Assembly: GCA_049324695.1 (NCBI GenBank)
Contig: JBMOMJ010000047.1
Coordinates: 124,001-188,000, forward strand
From: PMG-095 sp049324695
Lineage (GTDB): Bacteria; Myxococcota_A; Polyangia; Polyangiales; Polyangiaceae
Length of the DNA: 64,000 bases
Direction of reading: 5' to 3'
In this document: one piece after another, positions 33,739 to 42,082 of the stretch
Layout of the letters: each line of letters starts with the position of its first letter
Position numbering within the stretch: position 1 is the stretch's first letter
Made by a program: the position numbers and the translations under genes
The notes under the pieces: generated by a model
What the model was told of the DNA's origin: nothing
What the model saw: only the letters and a program-made list of their open reading frames with translations
Databases searched by the model: none

Positions 33739-34248
33739 ATGCAGCGACTTCACGTCTCGGTGGGCAGCAGTGCTTTCGAAACCGAAACCACGCGCGAGCC
33801 TGGTTCGACGCTCGTTGATGTGCAGCTGAAGGCGGCGGAGGGCGAGGAGCAACGGCGCGTACGTGTGTTGCGCAGTGGTCCCGAGCCGCTCGTGCTCGTA
33901 AACGATCGCGTGCTTTCGTTGCGGATGGCGACGGGAGCCGAGTCGCGCGAAAGCAGCGTGTGGTTCGAAACCGGCTGGCGACGCGTGCTGCGTGGCGCCA
34001 GTGGTGCATCGACGCAGCGCGGCGCCGCGGCGCAGAACGATGTCCTGAGCTCTCCGATGCCGGGACGAGTCGTCGCTGTGCGCGTGCAGCCGGGCGACGA
34101 AGTGCAAACTGGCCAGCTGTTATTGGTGATTGAGGCGATGAAGATGCAAAACGAGCTCTACTCGCCCGCAGCGTGCCGCGTGGAAAGTGTGCTCGTGAGC
34201 CCGGGTGATGCGGTCGAGCGGGGCGCGCCGCTACTGCGCTTCGCGTGA
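33739..34248 (+). CDS. Biotinyl (lipoyl-like) carrier protein
   Basis: 169 residues from ATG 33739. The C-terminal about 70 residues form a biotinyl domain with the EAMKMQN motif (biotinylated Lys 135) and the preceding SSPMPGRVVAVRVQPGDEVQ. The N-terminal 90 residues have no known domain. Such carriers serve biotin-dependent carboxylases (acetyl-, propionyl- or methylcrotonyl-CoA, or pyruvate) in the cytoplasm. No carboxylase or carboxyltransferase gene lies in this window, so the partner enzyme must be elsewhere. Confidence 0.9.
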   Translation: MQRLHVSVGSSAFETETTREPGSTLVDVQLKAAEGEEQRRVRVLRSGPEPLVLVNDRVLSLRMATGAESRESSVWFETGWRRVLRGASGASTQRGAAAQNDVLSSPMPGRVVAVRVQPGDEVQTGQLLLVIEAMKMQNELYSPAACRVESVLVSPGDAVERGAPLLRFA

Positions 34249-34250
34249 AC

Positions 34251-36452
34251 TCAACGTGTCGGTCGCACTTTGATTTCGCGCAGGCCCTGGCGAAACGCGC
34301 GGAAGTTTTCGAGCGCGGGGCCCGTACGCGCCTTGTCGCCCGACAAATCACGCTTCTCTTCGGGATCGGCAGCTAGATCGTAAAGGCCGAGCACGCGTCC
34401 GCCGCTCAGCACGAGCTTCGAGTCGCCCTCGATGAAGGCGCGGCGTTCTGCGTTGTAGGGGCCCTCCGCCATATCGACGAATACGGGGCGTGCGGTTCCC
34501 TCTCCCGTCATCAACTCCGGCACGAGTGAGACACCACTGAGCTCGGAGTCGAGCGGCAGCCGCATCAGCGAAAGTACCGTGGGCACCAAGTCGATCACGC
34601 TGCGTCGCGCCTGGATGCGGCGCGGCGCCACTCCGGGTACACGAATCAGAAACGGCACACGCACGAGCTCTTCCCACAACTCGAAGCCGTGTCGAATCAT
34701 GGAGTGCTCACCAAAGGCTTCGCCATGATCGCTGGTCACGATCACCACGGTGCTCGACCAGTAGGGCTTGGCCCGCAGCGCGTCGAGCACGCGACCGACG
34801 TGGTGATCGACGAAAGCAACCTCGCCATCGTACGCGGCGCGGCTGCCACGACCGAAGTCGAAGCCCTCGTGAGGAACATATTCGGCGTGGGGATCCGTAT
34901 AGTGCGCCCACAGGAAGAACGGCTTTTCCGCGAGCTCCGGCTTGCCGAGCTCGGCGATGGTTTCGTCGCTGATCTTTTCGCTCGTCACGCTGCGATCGCC
35001 CTCGGCTGCTTGCCTTTCGTTTGGGGCCGCCGCTGTGTTGAGCACATCGAAGCCGCGCTCCATGCCGTAGTTTTGAAAGAAGTACCAATGGCCCTGCACG
35101 CTGACGGTGCGCACGCCGGCCTGCTGCAAGCGCTCGGGCAAGAAGCGGTCGGTCTTTTCGAAACGATTGAAGTGCAGAAAGCCTCGATGAGTTTCACTCG
35201 AGTAGCGACCGATCAACATCGGCGGCAGGCTCTTCGCGGTGTACGAAGCCAGCGCGTACGCTCTTTCGAAGACGACGCTCTCCTTCGCCAACTCGTCGAG
35301 CCGTGGGGACAACGGGCGCGTATTGCCGGCGTAGCCGAGATCGTAGCGTAGCGTGTCGATCGTCAGCAGCACGACGTTCACGCGCTCTGGCAGCTTCGCC
35401 AGCTGCGCCGCCTCGCCTGTTAATCCGGCTGCCGCCGCGGGCTTCTCCGGCGCGCGAGGCAACGGGTTGGCGTCGGACCCGGAACAGTCTTCATCGATAT
35501 GATTGCCCGGGATGTCTTCCGAACCGGGATTGATGCCGGCGTTGTGATCGTCGCAGTCACCACCGCCGTAACGAGCAGCGTAGCCGTCGCGATCGCGGTC
35601 ACCCAGGCGACGGAAGCCACGCAAGAGTGGCGCGCCCAACGGGGCTCCGCGTTCGACGGCAAGCGCAAGGCCCGGAGCATCGAGTGCGGACGGCGCGCGC
35701 ACGAAACCACCCAACAACAGCAGTACTTGCGCGAGCGCGAGCGCAAACACGACTCGCCGACTCGAGCGCGGCACGCCGAGCGCCAAGACGCCCACGATCG
35801 CGAGCAATCCAACGGGGCGCAGATCGAGCTCGTCGCGCGTGAGCACACCCAGCATCGATAGTGGCCCGCCAGCGCCGCTCGGCTCGCCCGTAGCGATGGC
35901 AGCGAACAGCGCGATCGCAAAGAGCAAGCTGGATCCAAGCAGCACCCGCAACGGATCGGTTTTTGGCGCGAAGCGCACAGCCAAGCCCGAAGCGACCGCA
36001 CGCACGCCGAGCAGCAAGGCGCCCGCGAGAAATGGCGCCGCCAAACCCAGCACGGCGCCGGACGGCTTCGGCTCCAGCGCCGCCGCGAGCACGGACACTG
36101 CCCAACGCGCTACGACGACCAGCCATAACACCAGCGCAAGCGGCGCGAGCGCGAGCTCGAAGACACGCGCGGCGCGTTCGGTCGGCGCGCTCGGGCGCAA
36201 CCACACCAAGATGCGCGCGCGGCTGCCTTCGGCAAACAAGGCACTACGCGCGACGCCGCAACCAATCGCAATGCCGAGCGCGATTGGCGCCAACAGCCCA
36301 ACCGAAGCTAGAAAGAGCTGCGCTGCCGGCGCTCCTGTCGCCCGCGAACACGCTCGTGCGTCGAGCGCTGCAGCAACGAAGGCGCCGCTACTCGCACCGA
36401 CGAGCGCGCTCACCACGTCCAGAGCGAGCGCACGGGCGAACCTGAGCTTCAT
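34251..36452 (-). CDS. Membrane-anchored sulfatase-superfamily protein with Ca-binding-type insert
   Basis: 733 residues. About six TM helices occupy 8-255, then an insert (about 284-328) with DRDRDGY and DCDDHNAGINPGSEDIPGN resembling MopE/thrombospondin type 3 Ca-binding repeats, then the alkaline phosphatase/sulfatase fold (about 356-720). Metal and active-site elements are TIDTLRYD (Asp 366), a Thr at about 405 in SYTAKSLPP where the nucleophile usually sits, and VTSDHGEAFGEH. With Thr instead of the formylglycine Cys/Ser it may be a phosphoethanolamine- or glycerol-phosphate-type transferase. It overlaps xerC by ATGA. Confidence 0.85.
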   Translation of the reverse strand: MKLRFARALALDVVSALVGASSGAFVAAALDARACSRATGAPAAQLFLASVGLLAPIALGIAIGCGVARSALFAEGSRARILVWLRPSAPTERAARVFELALAPLALVLWLVVVARWAVSVLAAALEPKPSGAVLGLAAPFLAGALLLGVRAVASGLAVRFAPKTDPLRVLLGSSLLFAIALFAAIATGEPSGAGGPLSMLGVLTRDELDLRPVGLLAIVGVLALGVPRSSRRVVFALALAQVLLLLGGFVRAPSALDAPGLALAVERGAPLGAPLLRGFRRLGDRDRDGYAARYGGGDCDDHNAGINPGSEDIPGNHIDEDCSGSDANPLPRAPEKPAAAAGLTGEAAQLAKLPERVNVVLLTIDTLRYDLGYAGNTRPLSPRLDELAKESVVFERAYALASYTAKSLPPMLIGRYSSETHRGFLHFNRFEKTDRFLPERLQQAGVRTVSVQGHWYFFQNYGMERGFDVLNTAAAPNERQAAEGDRSVTSEKISDETIAELGKPELAEKPFFLWAHYTDPHAEYVPHEGFDFGRGSRAAYDGEVAFVDHHVGRVLDALRAKPYWSSTVVIVTSDHGEAFGEHSMIRHGFELWEELVRVPFLIRVPGVAPRRIQARRSVIDLVPTVLSLMRLPLDSELSGVSLVPELMTGEGTARPVFVDMAEGPYNAERRAFIEGDSKLVLSGGRVLGLYDLAADPEEKRDLSGDKARTGPALENFRAFRQGLREIKVRPTR

Positions 36453-37414
36453 GGACCGCCGGAACTACGCCGCTTTTTCGCGTGTGCCAAGGGGTGCGCT
36501 CGGTCGTACACCGAAAGCAGCTGATCCATCGAGACATGGGTGTAGCGCTGGGTCGTGCTCAGGCTGCTGTGCCCGAGCAGCTCCTGGATTGCGCGCAAAT
36601 CGGCGCCGCCCTCGAGCATGTGAGTCGCACACGAATGCCGCAGTGCGTGTGGGTGAAGATCCGGTCGACCCGCGCCGAGAATGCCGTAGCGCCGCACCAA
36701 AGCTTGCACCCAGCGCACGCTGATACGACGCCCACGCCGCCCGAGAAACAAGGCGCGCACATTGCTGGCTGCGCCCAGCAGCTCGGGACGGCGCTCGAGC
36801 CAAGCGCGCACAGCGTCGTTGGCCTTCGAACCCAGGGGCACCATCCGCTCTTTGCGGCCTTTGCCTAGCACCCGCAATTCGCGTGAAGCGAGCGCAACGT
36901 GCTCGAGATCGAGACCAACCAACTCACTCACGCGTAGGCCGGAGCCGTACAGGAGCTCCAGCATGGCCGCATCGCGCACTCGCTCGGCGCTCGCGTTTTC
37001 GGGGACGGCAAGCGGCGATTCAATGACTTGGGTGGCGGCTTCGGCGCTCAGGAACTTGGGCAACTTGCGGCGCAAGCGCGGCGTGGCCAAGAGTGCTGCC
37101 GGATTTTTGCGTAGCCCTGCGTAGCGCTCCAAATAACCAAAGAAGGCGCGCAGGCTGGCTAGCTTTCGCGCAATCGTGACGGCGGAGCGCGACTCCGCGA
37201 GCATGCCGAGAAACGCGCGCAGCAGCCCGCGATCGATGCGCTCGATCGTCATCCGCTCGTCGAGTCGCTCGCGAGCGAACGCGGCGAATGAACGCAGATC
37301 GCGGCCGTAGGCCAGCACCGTGTGAGGTGACATGCGGCGTTCGTCCGCCAAGTGTCGCTCGAAGCGGCGCAGCCACTGCTCGAGCGGGTCGACGTCGTCC
37401 TCTGGGGTGGGCAC
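36449..37414 (-). CDS. xerC: Tyrosine recombinase XerC
   Basis: 321 residues from GTG 37414, which clears the upstream gene ending at 37428. The N-terminal SAM-like core-binding domain (about 10-105) is followed by the catalytic domain with R161 (GSGLRVSEL), a Lys in GKGRKER, H256-R259 (HPHALRH), H282 (LGHSSL) and Y291 (TQRYTHV). It resolves chromosome dimers with XerD at dif; no dif site was identified here. The sulfatase gene downstream overlaps its stop. Confidence 0.93.
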   Translation of the reverse strand: MPTPEDDVDPLEQWLRRFERHLADERRMSPHTVLAYGRDLRSFAAFARERLDERMTIERIDRGLLRAFLGMLAESRSAVTIARKLASLRAFFGYLERYAGLRKNPAALLATPRLRRKLPKFLSAEAATQVIESPLAVPENASAERVRDAAMLELLYGSGLRVSELVGLDLEHVALASRELRVLGKGRKERMVPLGSKANDAVRAWLERRPELLGAASNVRALFLGRRGRRISVRWVQALVRRYGILGAGRPDLHPHALRHSCATHMLEGGADLRAIQELLGHSSLSTTQRYTHVSMDQLLSVYDRAHPLAHAKKRRSSGGP

Positions 37415-37427
37415 TCTGGCAGTGGTT

Positions 37428-38087
37428 TTACGCCCGATAGGTCGCAGCGGTCCAACAAGCGGCGCCCAAAACCACCAGCACGGCCGCAATCAGCAGACTG
37501 CGCGGGTAAGTTTTGCCGTTCGCGCGCAAGCCGCGAAGCCCTGCCCAAGCGAGCCCCAGAACGACCAGCAGCATTCCCCCGCTCAACAGCACCAAGCCTT
37601 CGGCGGGCGGGCCCGGCGGGCGCTCCAGGGTCCTCAGAATCTCTCGCTCGCCCGTAGGATCGTCTTTGCCACCACTCGCCAACCAACTTGCGAGCCGGGC
37701 CAAGTTTTGATTGGCCAGCGAAAGCTCTGCCCGCGTTCCGAAACCCGGCGCCGCGCTCTCCACCGCTGCGCCGCGCACCGTGTTCCACGCGTAGGCAGCC
37801 AAGTGCGGCCGCCCTGCGGCTTCGGCGCCGCGCGCAATGACCACCAAGCGCCGGTATGCAAGATCGACGTGGCTGGCGCCGGGCACCGAAAGCGCCGCGG
37901 CGCGACCGGCGAGGCGCACCGCTTCGCGCAGATCGCCTTGATCGAACGCTCGCTCCGATGCCGCCAGAGCAGCGCGACCGGAAACCAGCGTGCGCGTGAT
38001 CATCACGCCCAACGCGGCAACGCCAAACGCCGCTACCAGCGCAGCGATGCGCAGGACCCGTAACCACCGCTGCGACGCTTCCGTCAT
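37428..38087 (-). CDS. Membrane protein with helical repeat domain
   Basis: 219 residues from ATG 38087, overlapping the stop of the permease upstream (ATGA). One TM helix near 14-34, a helical region (about 40-135) rich in Ala with a TPR-like pattern (AFDQGDLREAVRLAGRAAAL), and two TM helices near the C-terminus (about 158-176 and 192-212). It has no catalytic motif. Its coupling to the ABC-2 permease suggests an accessory role in that transporter; this is inference. Confidence 0.65.
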   Translation of the reverse strand: MTEASQRWLRVLRIAALVAAFGVAALGVMITRTLVSGRAALAASERAFDQGDLREAVRLAGRAAALSVPGASHVDLAYRRLVVIARGAEAAGRPHLAAYAWNTVRGAAVESAAPGFGTRAELSLANQNLARLASWLASGGKDDPTGEREILRTLERPPGPPAEGLVLLSGGMLLVVLGLAWAGLRGLRANGKTYPRSLLIAAVLVVLGAACWTAATYRA

Positions 38088-39016
38088 AGAAAGTCGCGCC
38101 GGCGGAAAATGACGCTCGCGAGCGAGAGCAAACCAACAACCCAAGCGAATGCGTACAAGCTCGACATTCCGACGTAGGTGGGCAGCGACGTGCCGGCGGC
38201 TTCACCCGTGAGCAACGGGCGCTCCGGTACATACAACATCAGGTTGGGCACGACGTGCCCTAGAGCCTGCCCGAGCGCCCGCAGAGTCGCTCCGAACATG
38301 CGCACCGGCAGATTCGCCAGAGTATCCGCAGAGCGCCCCACCACGAACACGCTGAACGTGAACACGGCGGTCAAAAACGGCGATGAAAACGAGGCAAACA
38401 CGGTCGCCACGGCAGCAACGATGCCAACCTCAGACAACGTGAGCAGCGCCGACACCATCAGCACACTGCGATCATCTGGCGCGCCACCAGCCAACAAAGC
38501 TCCCGCAAAAAACAACACCAGCGAAAACGGAATCGGCAGCCAAGTGCGCAAACGCGGCCAACGCAGCCCCAAGCCGAAAGCCACACCTGCTGAGACCAGC
38601 GCGACTCCGAGGCAAAGCCAAGTGCTCTTGCCGGACAGCTGAGCCAACGCAAGCAACAGCGCGCCCGAATTCGCGGCCACGAACACACCCAGAGTGAGCA
38701 GCGTGCCGAGATACTTCCCCACCAAGTACTCAGCGCGACGGATCGGACGCGCCAAAATGGGAAAGATGGTTTTGAGCTCGAGCTCTCGATAGAGCGACGT
38801 CGCCCCCAGCACGACGGCCACTATGATGCCGTACAGGGAAACCGATGCAGCGCCCAGATCACTCACCACACGAAGCTGCGCGCGATTAGAAAACGCTCCC
38901 ACGGCCAGCGCATAACCGCCCGTTGCGATCGCCAACCCGAACAGCCCGTGCAGAACACGCGCCCGCACTGCTTCTCGATAGGTGTTGTATGCGACGACAG
39001 CGACGCGAACGATCAT
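38084..39016 (-). CDS. ABC-2 family transporter permease
   Basis: 310 residues with about seven TM helices (MIVRVAVVAYNTYREAVRAR start, then SLYGIIVAVVLGATSLYREL). The segment TSLYRELELKTIFPILARPI is the typical ABC-2 permease box, with RRAEYLVGKYLGTLL after it. It would form a dimer with a separate ATPase, but no ATPase gene is nearby in this window. It could export a lipid, polysaccharide or protein, or belong to the NosY/GldF type. The ATG at 39016 is preferred; the upstream frame extension overlaps the START-like gene. Confidence 0.88.
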   Translation of the reverse strand: MIVRVAVVAYNTYREAVRARVLHGLFGLAIATGGYALAVGAFSNRAQLRVVSDLGAASVSLYGIIVAVVLGATSLYRELELKTIFPILARPIRRAEYLVGKYLGTLLTLGVFVAANSGALLLALAQLSGKSTWLCLGVALVSAGVAFGLGLRWPRLRTWLPIPFSLVLFFAGALLAGGAPDDRSVLMVSALLTLSEVGIVAAVATVFASFSSPFLTAVFTFSVFVVGRSADTLANLPVRMFGATLRALGQALGHVVPNLMLYVPERPLLTGEAAGTSLPTYVGMSSLYAFAWVVGLLSLASVIFRRRDFL

Positions 39017-39042
39017 CGGGCGGCTCGGACGGAAGCCGTAGC

Positions 39043-39687
39043 CTACCTCAGAGCCAGCCGTCGCGGCTCGACGAAATCGCGAATCCCAGTCACGGACGCG
39101 AGCACCGCGCTCCGCACCTTGGAGTCGAGCAAACTGCGCAGCAGGCTCGGCCCCAGGTCGACCGCGGCGCCCACGCTGAGCAACGTGCGGCCTGGACCAA
39201 ATGGCTTCGCGCGGAAGAAGCCCCACACGTCACGCACGTCGTGCGGAGCGCGCTGATCGAGCCAGAACCGAAGCTCCGAGTGATCGGCGCTGCGCGCCAC
39301 CACGATGGTGTAGCGCGCAAGAAATGGCGCGGCGCCCTGCGTGAGCTCGATGCGAGTGAGTCCTCCCTCGATCGAGACGACGCGCGCTGCCTGGGTGCGC
39401 GGCAACATGGCAGGCAGGTTCGCCGCATCGAGCAGGGCCGCCAGGATTTCCTCCGGCGGGGTGTGCACCACCTGATAAGAAACGCCCCCCACGTAGGAGC
39501 CCTCGCTGGTCGTGAAAGTCAGCGGACGTTCGACTCGCTGACCTGCAGCCAATGCCTCGCGTTCGCTCGCTGCCAATGACGACGAACGCGTTTCGGCGGC
39601 GCTGCTCGGCGTTGGTGCGAGCAGCACGACCGACAAAGCTATCCACGTGGCGGCGAGGATGCCGTGGCGCGGCGAGCGCATTTGCAT
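39043..39687 (-). CDS. Secreted START/SRPBCC-like protein
   Basis: 214 residues with a signal peptide (about 1-30, cleavage near SSAA). The remaining about 180 residues resemble the SRPBCC/START helix-grip fold (YQVVHTPPEEILAALLDAAN, then alternating strands and a long C-terminal helix LGPSLLRSLLDSKVRSAVL). Such proteins bind lipids or hydrophobic small molecules. It probably heads the operon with the ABC-2 permease. Confidence 0.7.
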   Translation of the reverse strand: MQMRSPRHGILAATWIALSVVLLAPTPSSAAETRSSSLAASEREALAAGQRVERPLTFTTSEGSYVGGVSYQVVHTPPEEILAALLDAANLPAMLPRTQAARVVSIEGGLTRIELTQGAAPFLARYTIVVARSADHSELRFWLDQRAPHDVRDVWGFFRAKPFGPGRTLLSVGAAVDLGPSLLRSLLDSKVRSAVLASVTGIRDFVEPRRLALR

Positions 39688-39735
39688 ACGAAAATCAGGC
39701 TAGCCGCGTTTTTGGCGGCGAGCCAGTTCCAAGCA

Positions 39736-41940
39736 TCATGGCGGGGGTGGCTCGCCAAAAAAGACATCCAATACCCAGTGACCAGATGCGCCAACGTAGC
39801 CGTCGACTTGCACGTGGTAGTCGCCTTTCGGCAGCACGACATCGAGGAAACTTCGACCCGCGCTGCACCCTGGGGCACAAGCGCGCTCAATCTCGCGACC
39901 GGGGCAATCTGCCGCACTCCGTACGGCAACCAGGGTGGCGTAGTCGCTGCCGCCAGCGTCGAGAATTACCCGGCGTGTCTCAGATAGATGCATCTTGAGC
40001 ATCTGGTCAGGGGCGCCGGCCGCCGCGCCAACGCCGAAATCGCAGCTCGCCGAGTAGTCTGGATTTGCGTTCGTGGTCGTACCGGTGAAGCGCCCGCCAG
40101 CTTCGGGGATCTCGAGAGCATCGGCGCAGGTATCGCTGAGCGCGACCAACGTCGCGGGGCGCGCTGGCCGAGTAAACGCGGTGATCTGCGCAGGGCTTCC
40201 GTACGCACTCTCGACGACCACGGCGTAGCGTCCAGGCACGACGTCGTAGGCACGCGCGCGAACCGGCGCCGAGTCCGAGCAGACAGCGCCGTTCCACGGT
40301 GAGCAAGTGCAATACGCACGCGCCGACGAGCTCGTGCAGAGCAGGCTCGTCTTCGAGTCGCAACCCGCGGCGAGCAAGCTGACTGCGCCCGTGTCACCGA
40401 CTGAAAGCCGCTCGACGAGCAACACGTCCGAACGCGTCGGCAGCTCGAGCGCGTATGTAGCGTCGACGGCGCCGGGCAAACACTGACTTTGAAACGTGTT
40501 CTGGTGCTCGTTGAGCTCCAAATCTTGTGTAAGCCCCGCCGTGAGCAGAGGGGGCGCTGCACAGCCTTCGTCCGGTGGAGGCTCGCTGGGTGCCTTCACG
40601 TTGAGACGCAACTCGATGTCACTCGGCCCGGTTGCGCCAACAGCTACGTAATACGTGCCCGCGGGCAGGGCGCGTGCGAATAGCCGAGCCGGTGTGCCGC
40701 TGCGGCAGTCGAGCTCGCTCTTTGCACTGACGCACCCTTCATTGCGCAACGAAAGCGTGGGCGCGCCGTTCGTATCCAACGGAATCGCCGAAAGTACGAC
40801 GTCGGCAGGCGTCTGCAAGTCGAAGCGATACACGAGTTCGCCGAGGGCACCTTTGCACGCGCTGGTCAAATCCAATTGGCTCGCCGTCAAACGCGCTAAT
40901 ACCGCTTGATTCGGCACCAGCTCCGCAGCTGTGCCGCAAGTTTCATTGGTCGGCGGCGTCGTGGCTGCGGCATAACTCACCTTCAAATCGACGGGCTCGT
41001 CGTACAACCCGCTCACGAACAGCGGATAAACGCCTGGTGTTAGCGCGTGCGCCGTAAGCCGCGCGACGTGTCCGAGCCCTTCCGGCGGCGGACTTGCCCC
41101 CGCACACGAAAGCTCCGAAGCTTTGTTGCTACAAGAGCCCGCCAACCCCAGCGCGAGCCCTGCGTCAATTGCGTGCGCCGTGACGTCCACCTCGAGCGCA
41201 GGTCCATCCGGCACGGTGAGCGCAACAACCACGTCGCGTCGTCCGAGATCTGGCTCGACGCAACTCAGAGCAAAGTCTTGTCGAGCAGCTTCCAGTGAAA
41301 GCTCGTACGTGCCGGACGCGTCGACCACCAACGCGTCCACACAGCCATCGTGGGCCGGAGAAACGCAGTCGGATTCGTCCACGGCTCGATCGCAATCGTC
41401 ATCGACGTCGTTGGCGCATACCTCCGGCGCGCTGCCGTTCACTTGCGGGCGCGCGTCGTCGCAATCGCTGCCACCGCAGTTCCAAACGGCGTCCCCATCA
41501 GCGTCGGCGTCACGCAACTCGTGCTCACAACTGCGTGTGCTCTCGACACAGCGATCTACCGAACACGTCGACTGATCGCTGCACGCCACTGGATCTCCTG
41601 GCCGGCAACCGAAGCCGGGCACACATTGCTCGAATCCATTGCAGTAAGCGCCGTCTGCGCAGCGATCGTTCATCGGCTCGAAGCGGCAGCGCCCAAGGCC
41701 GGTATCGCAGCGGTCGGAGGTGCATTCGATGGCGTCGTCGCATTGCCCGTCATCGAGGCAGGGACCCCCGACGGTCGCGTCGTTCACCTGCCCTCCACTC
41801 GCGTTGCCGGCGGTTCCCGCCACGCCGCCGCCGCCCCCAGCTCCGCCACCCCCGCTGCCAAACGAACTGGGAGCATTGCTGGTTCCGCACGAGCTCAAGG
41901 CGAGGACAAGCGAAAGACACCCAGCGGCAACACCGCGCAT
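39736..41940 (-). CDS. Large Cys-rich lipoprotein with MopE-like and PPC-like repeats
   Basis: 734 residues from ATG 41940, giving a signal that ends LALSSC. A Gly/Ser-rich segment leads to about 150 residues with dense Cys (for example CDDAIECTSDRCDTG) and the motif VCANDVDDDCDRAVDE, typical of Ca-binding MopE-like surface proteins. The rest comprises four or five repeated beta-sandwich units of the PPC type (for example LPAGTYYVAVGATG). It should face the outer surface or periplasm. No enzymatic domain is seen. It is divergent from the kinase-like gene at 42083. Confidence 0.78.
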   Translation of the reverse strand: MRGVAAGCLSLVLALSSCGTSNAPSSFGSGGGGAGGGGGVAGTAGNASGGQVNDATVGGPCLDDGQCDDAIECTSDRCDTGLGRCRFEPMNDRCADGAYCNGFEQCVPGFGCRPGDPVACSDQSTCSVDRCVESTRSCEHELRDADADGDAVWNCGGSDCDDARPQVNGSAPEVCANDVDDDCDRAVDESDCVSPAHDGCVDALVVDASGTYELSLEAARQDFALSCVEPDLGRRDVVVALTVPDGPALEVDVTAHAIDAGLALGLAGSCSNKASELSCAGASPPPEGLGHVARLTAHALTPGVYPLFVSGLYDEPVDLKVSYAAATTPPTNETCGTAAELVPNQAVLARLTASQLDLTSACKGALGELVYRFDLQTPADVVLSAIPLDTNGAPTLSLRNEGCVSAKSELDCRSGTPARLFARALPAGTYYVAVGATGPSDIELRLNVKAPSEPPPDEGCAAPPLLTAGLTQDLELNEHQNTFQSQCLPGAVDATYALELPTRSDVLLVERLSVGDTGAVSLLAAGCDSKTSLLCTSSSARAYCTCSPWNGAVCSDSAPVRARAYDVVPGRYAVVVESAYGSPAQITAFTRPARPATLVALSDTCADALEIPEAGGRFTGTTTNANPDYSASCDFGVGAAAGAPDQMLKMHLSETRRVILDAGGSDYATLVAVRSAADCPGREIERACAPGCSAGRSFLDVVLPKGDYHVQVDGYVGASGHWVLDVFFGEPPPP

Positions 41941-42082
41941 GGGCGGTTTTCTACGGCGTTCTGGCAACGTACGCCAGCCATGCTGCAAATCCCGCGGTGT
42001 GGTCGCGTGTAGTCATGCAGTTGGACAGTTCGGGCGCGAGAAGGCTAGCGAGCGTCGCAAACCCCGGCGTAAGCTCAGCCAA

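Noticed and set aside
35839..36723. Plus-strand frame of 294 codons opposite the sulfatase and xerC
   Set aside because: It lies across two well-supported genes and its product is compositionally random.
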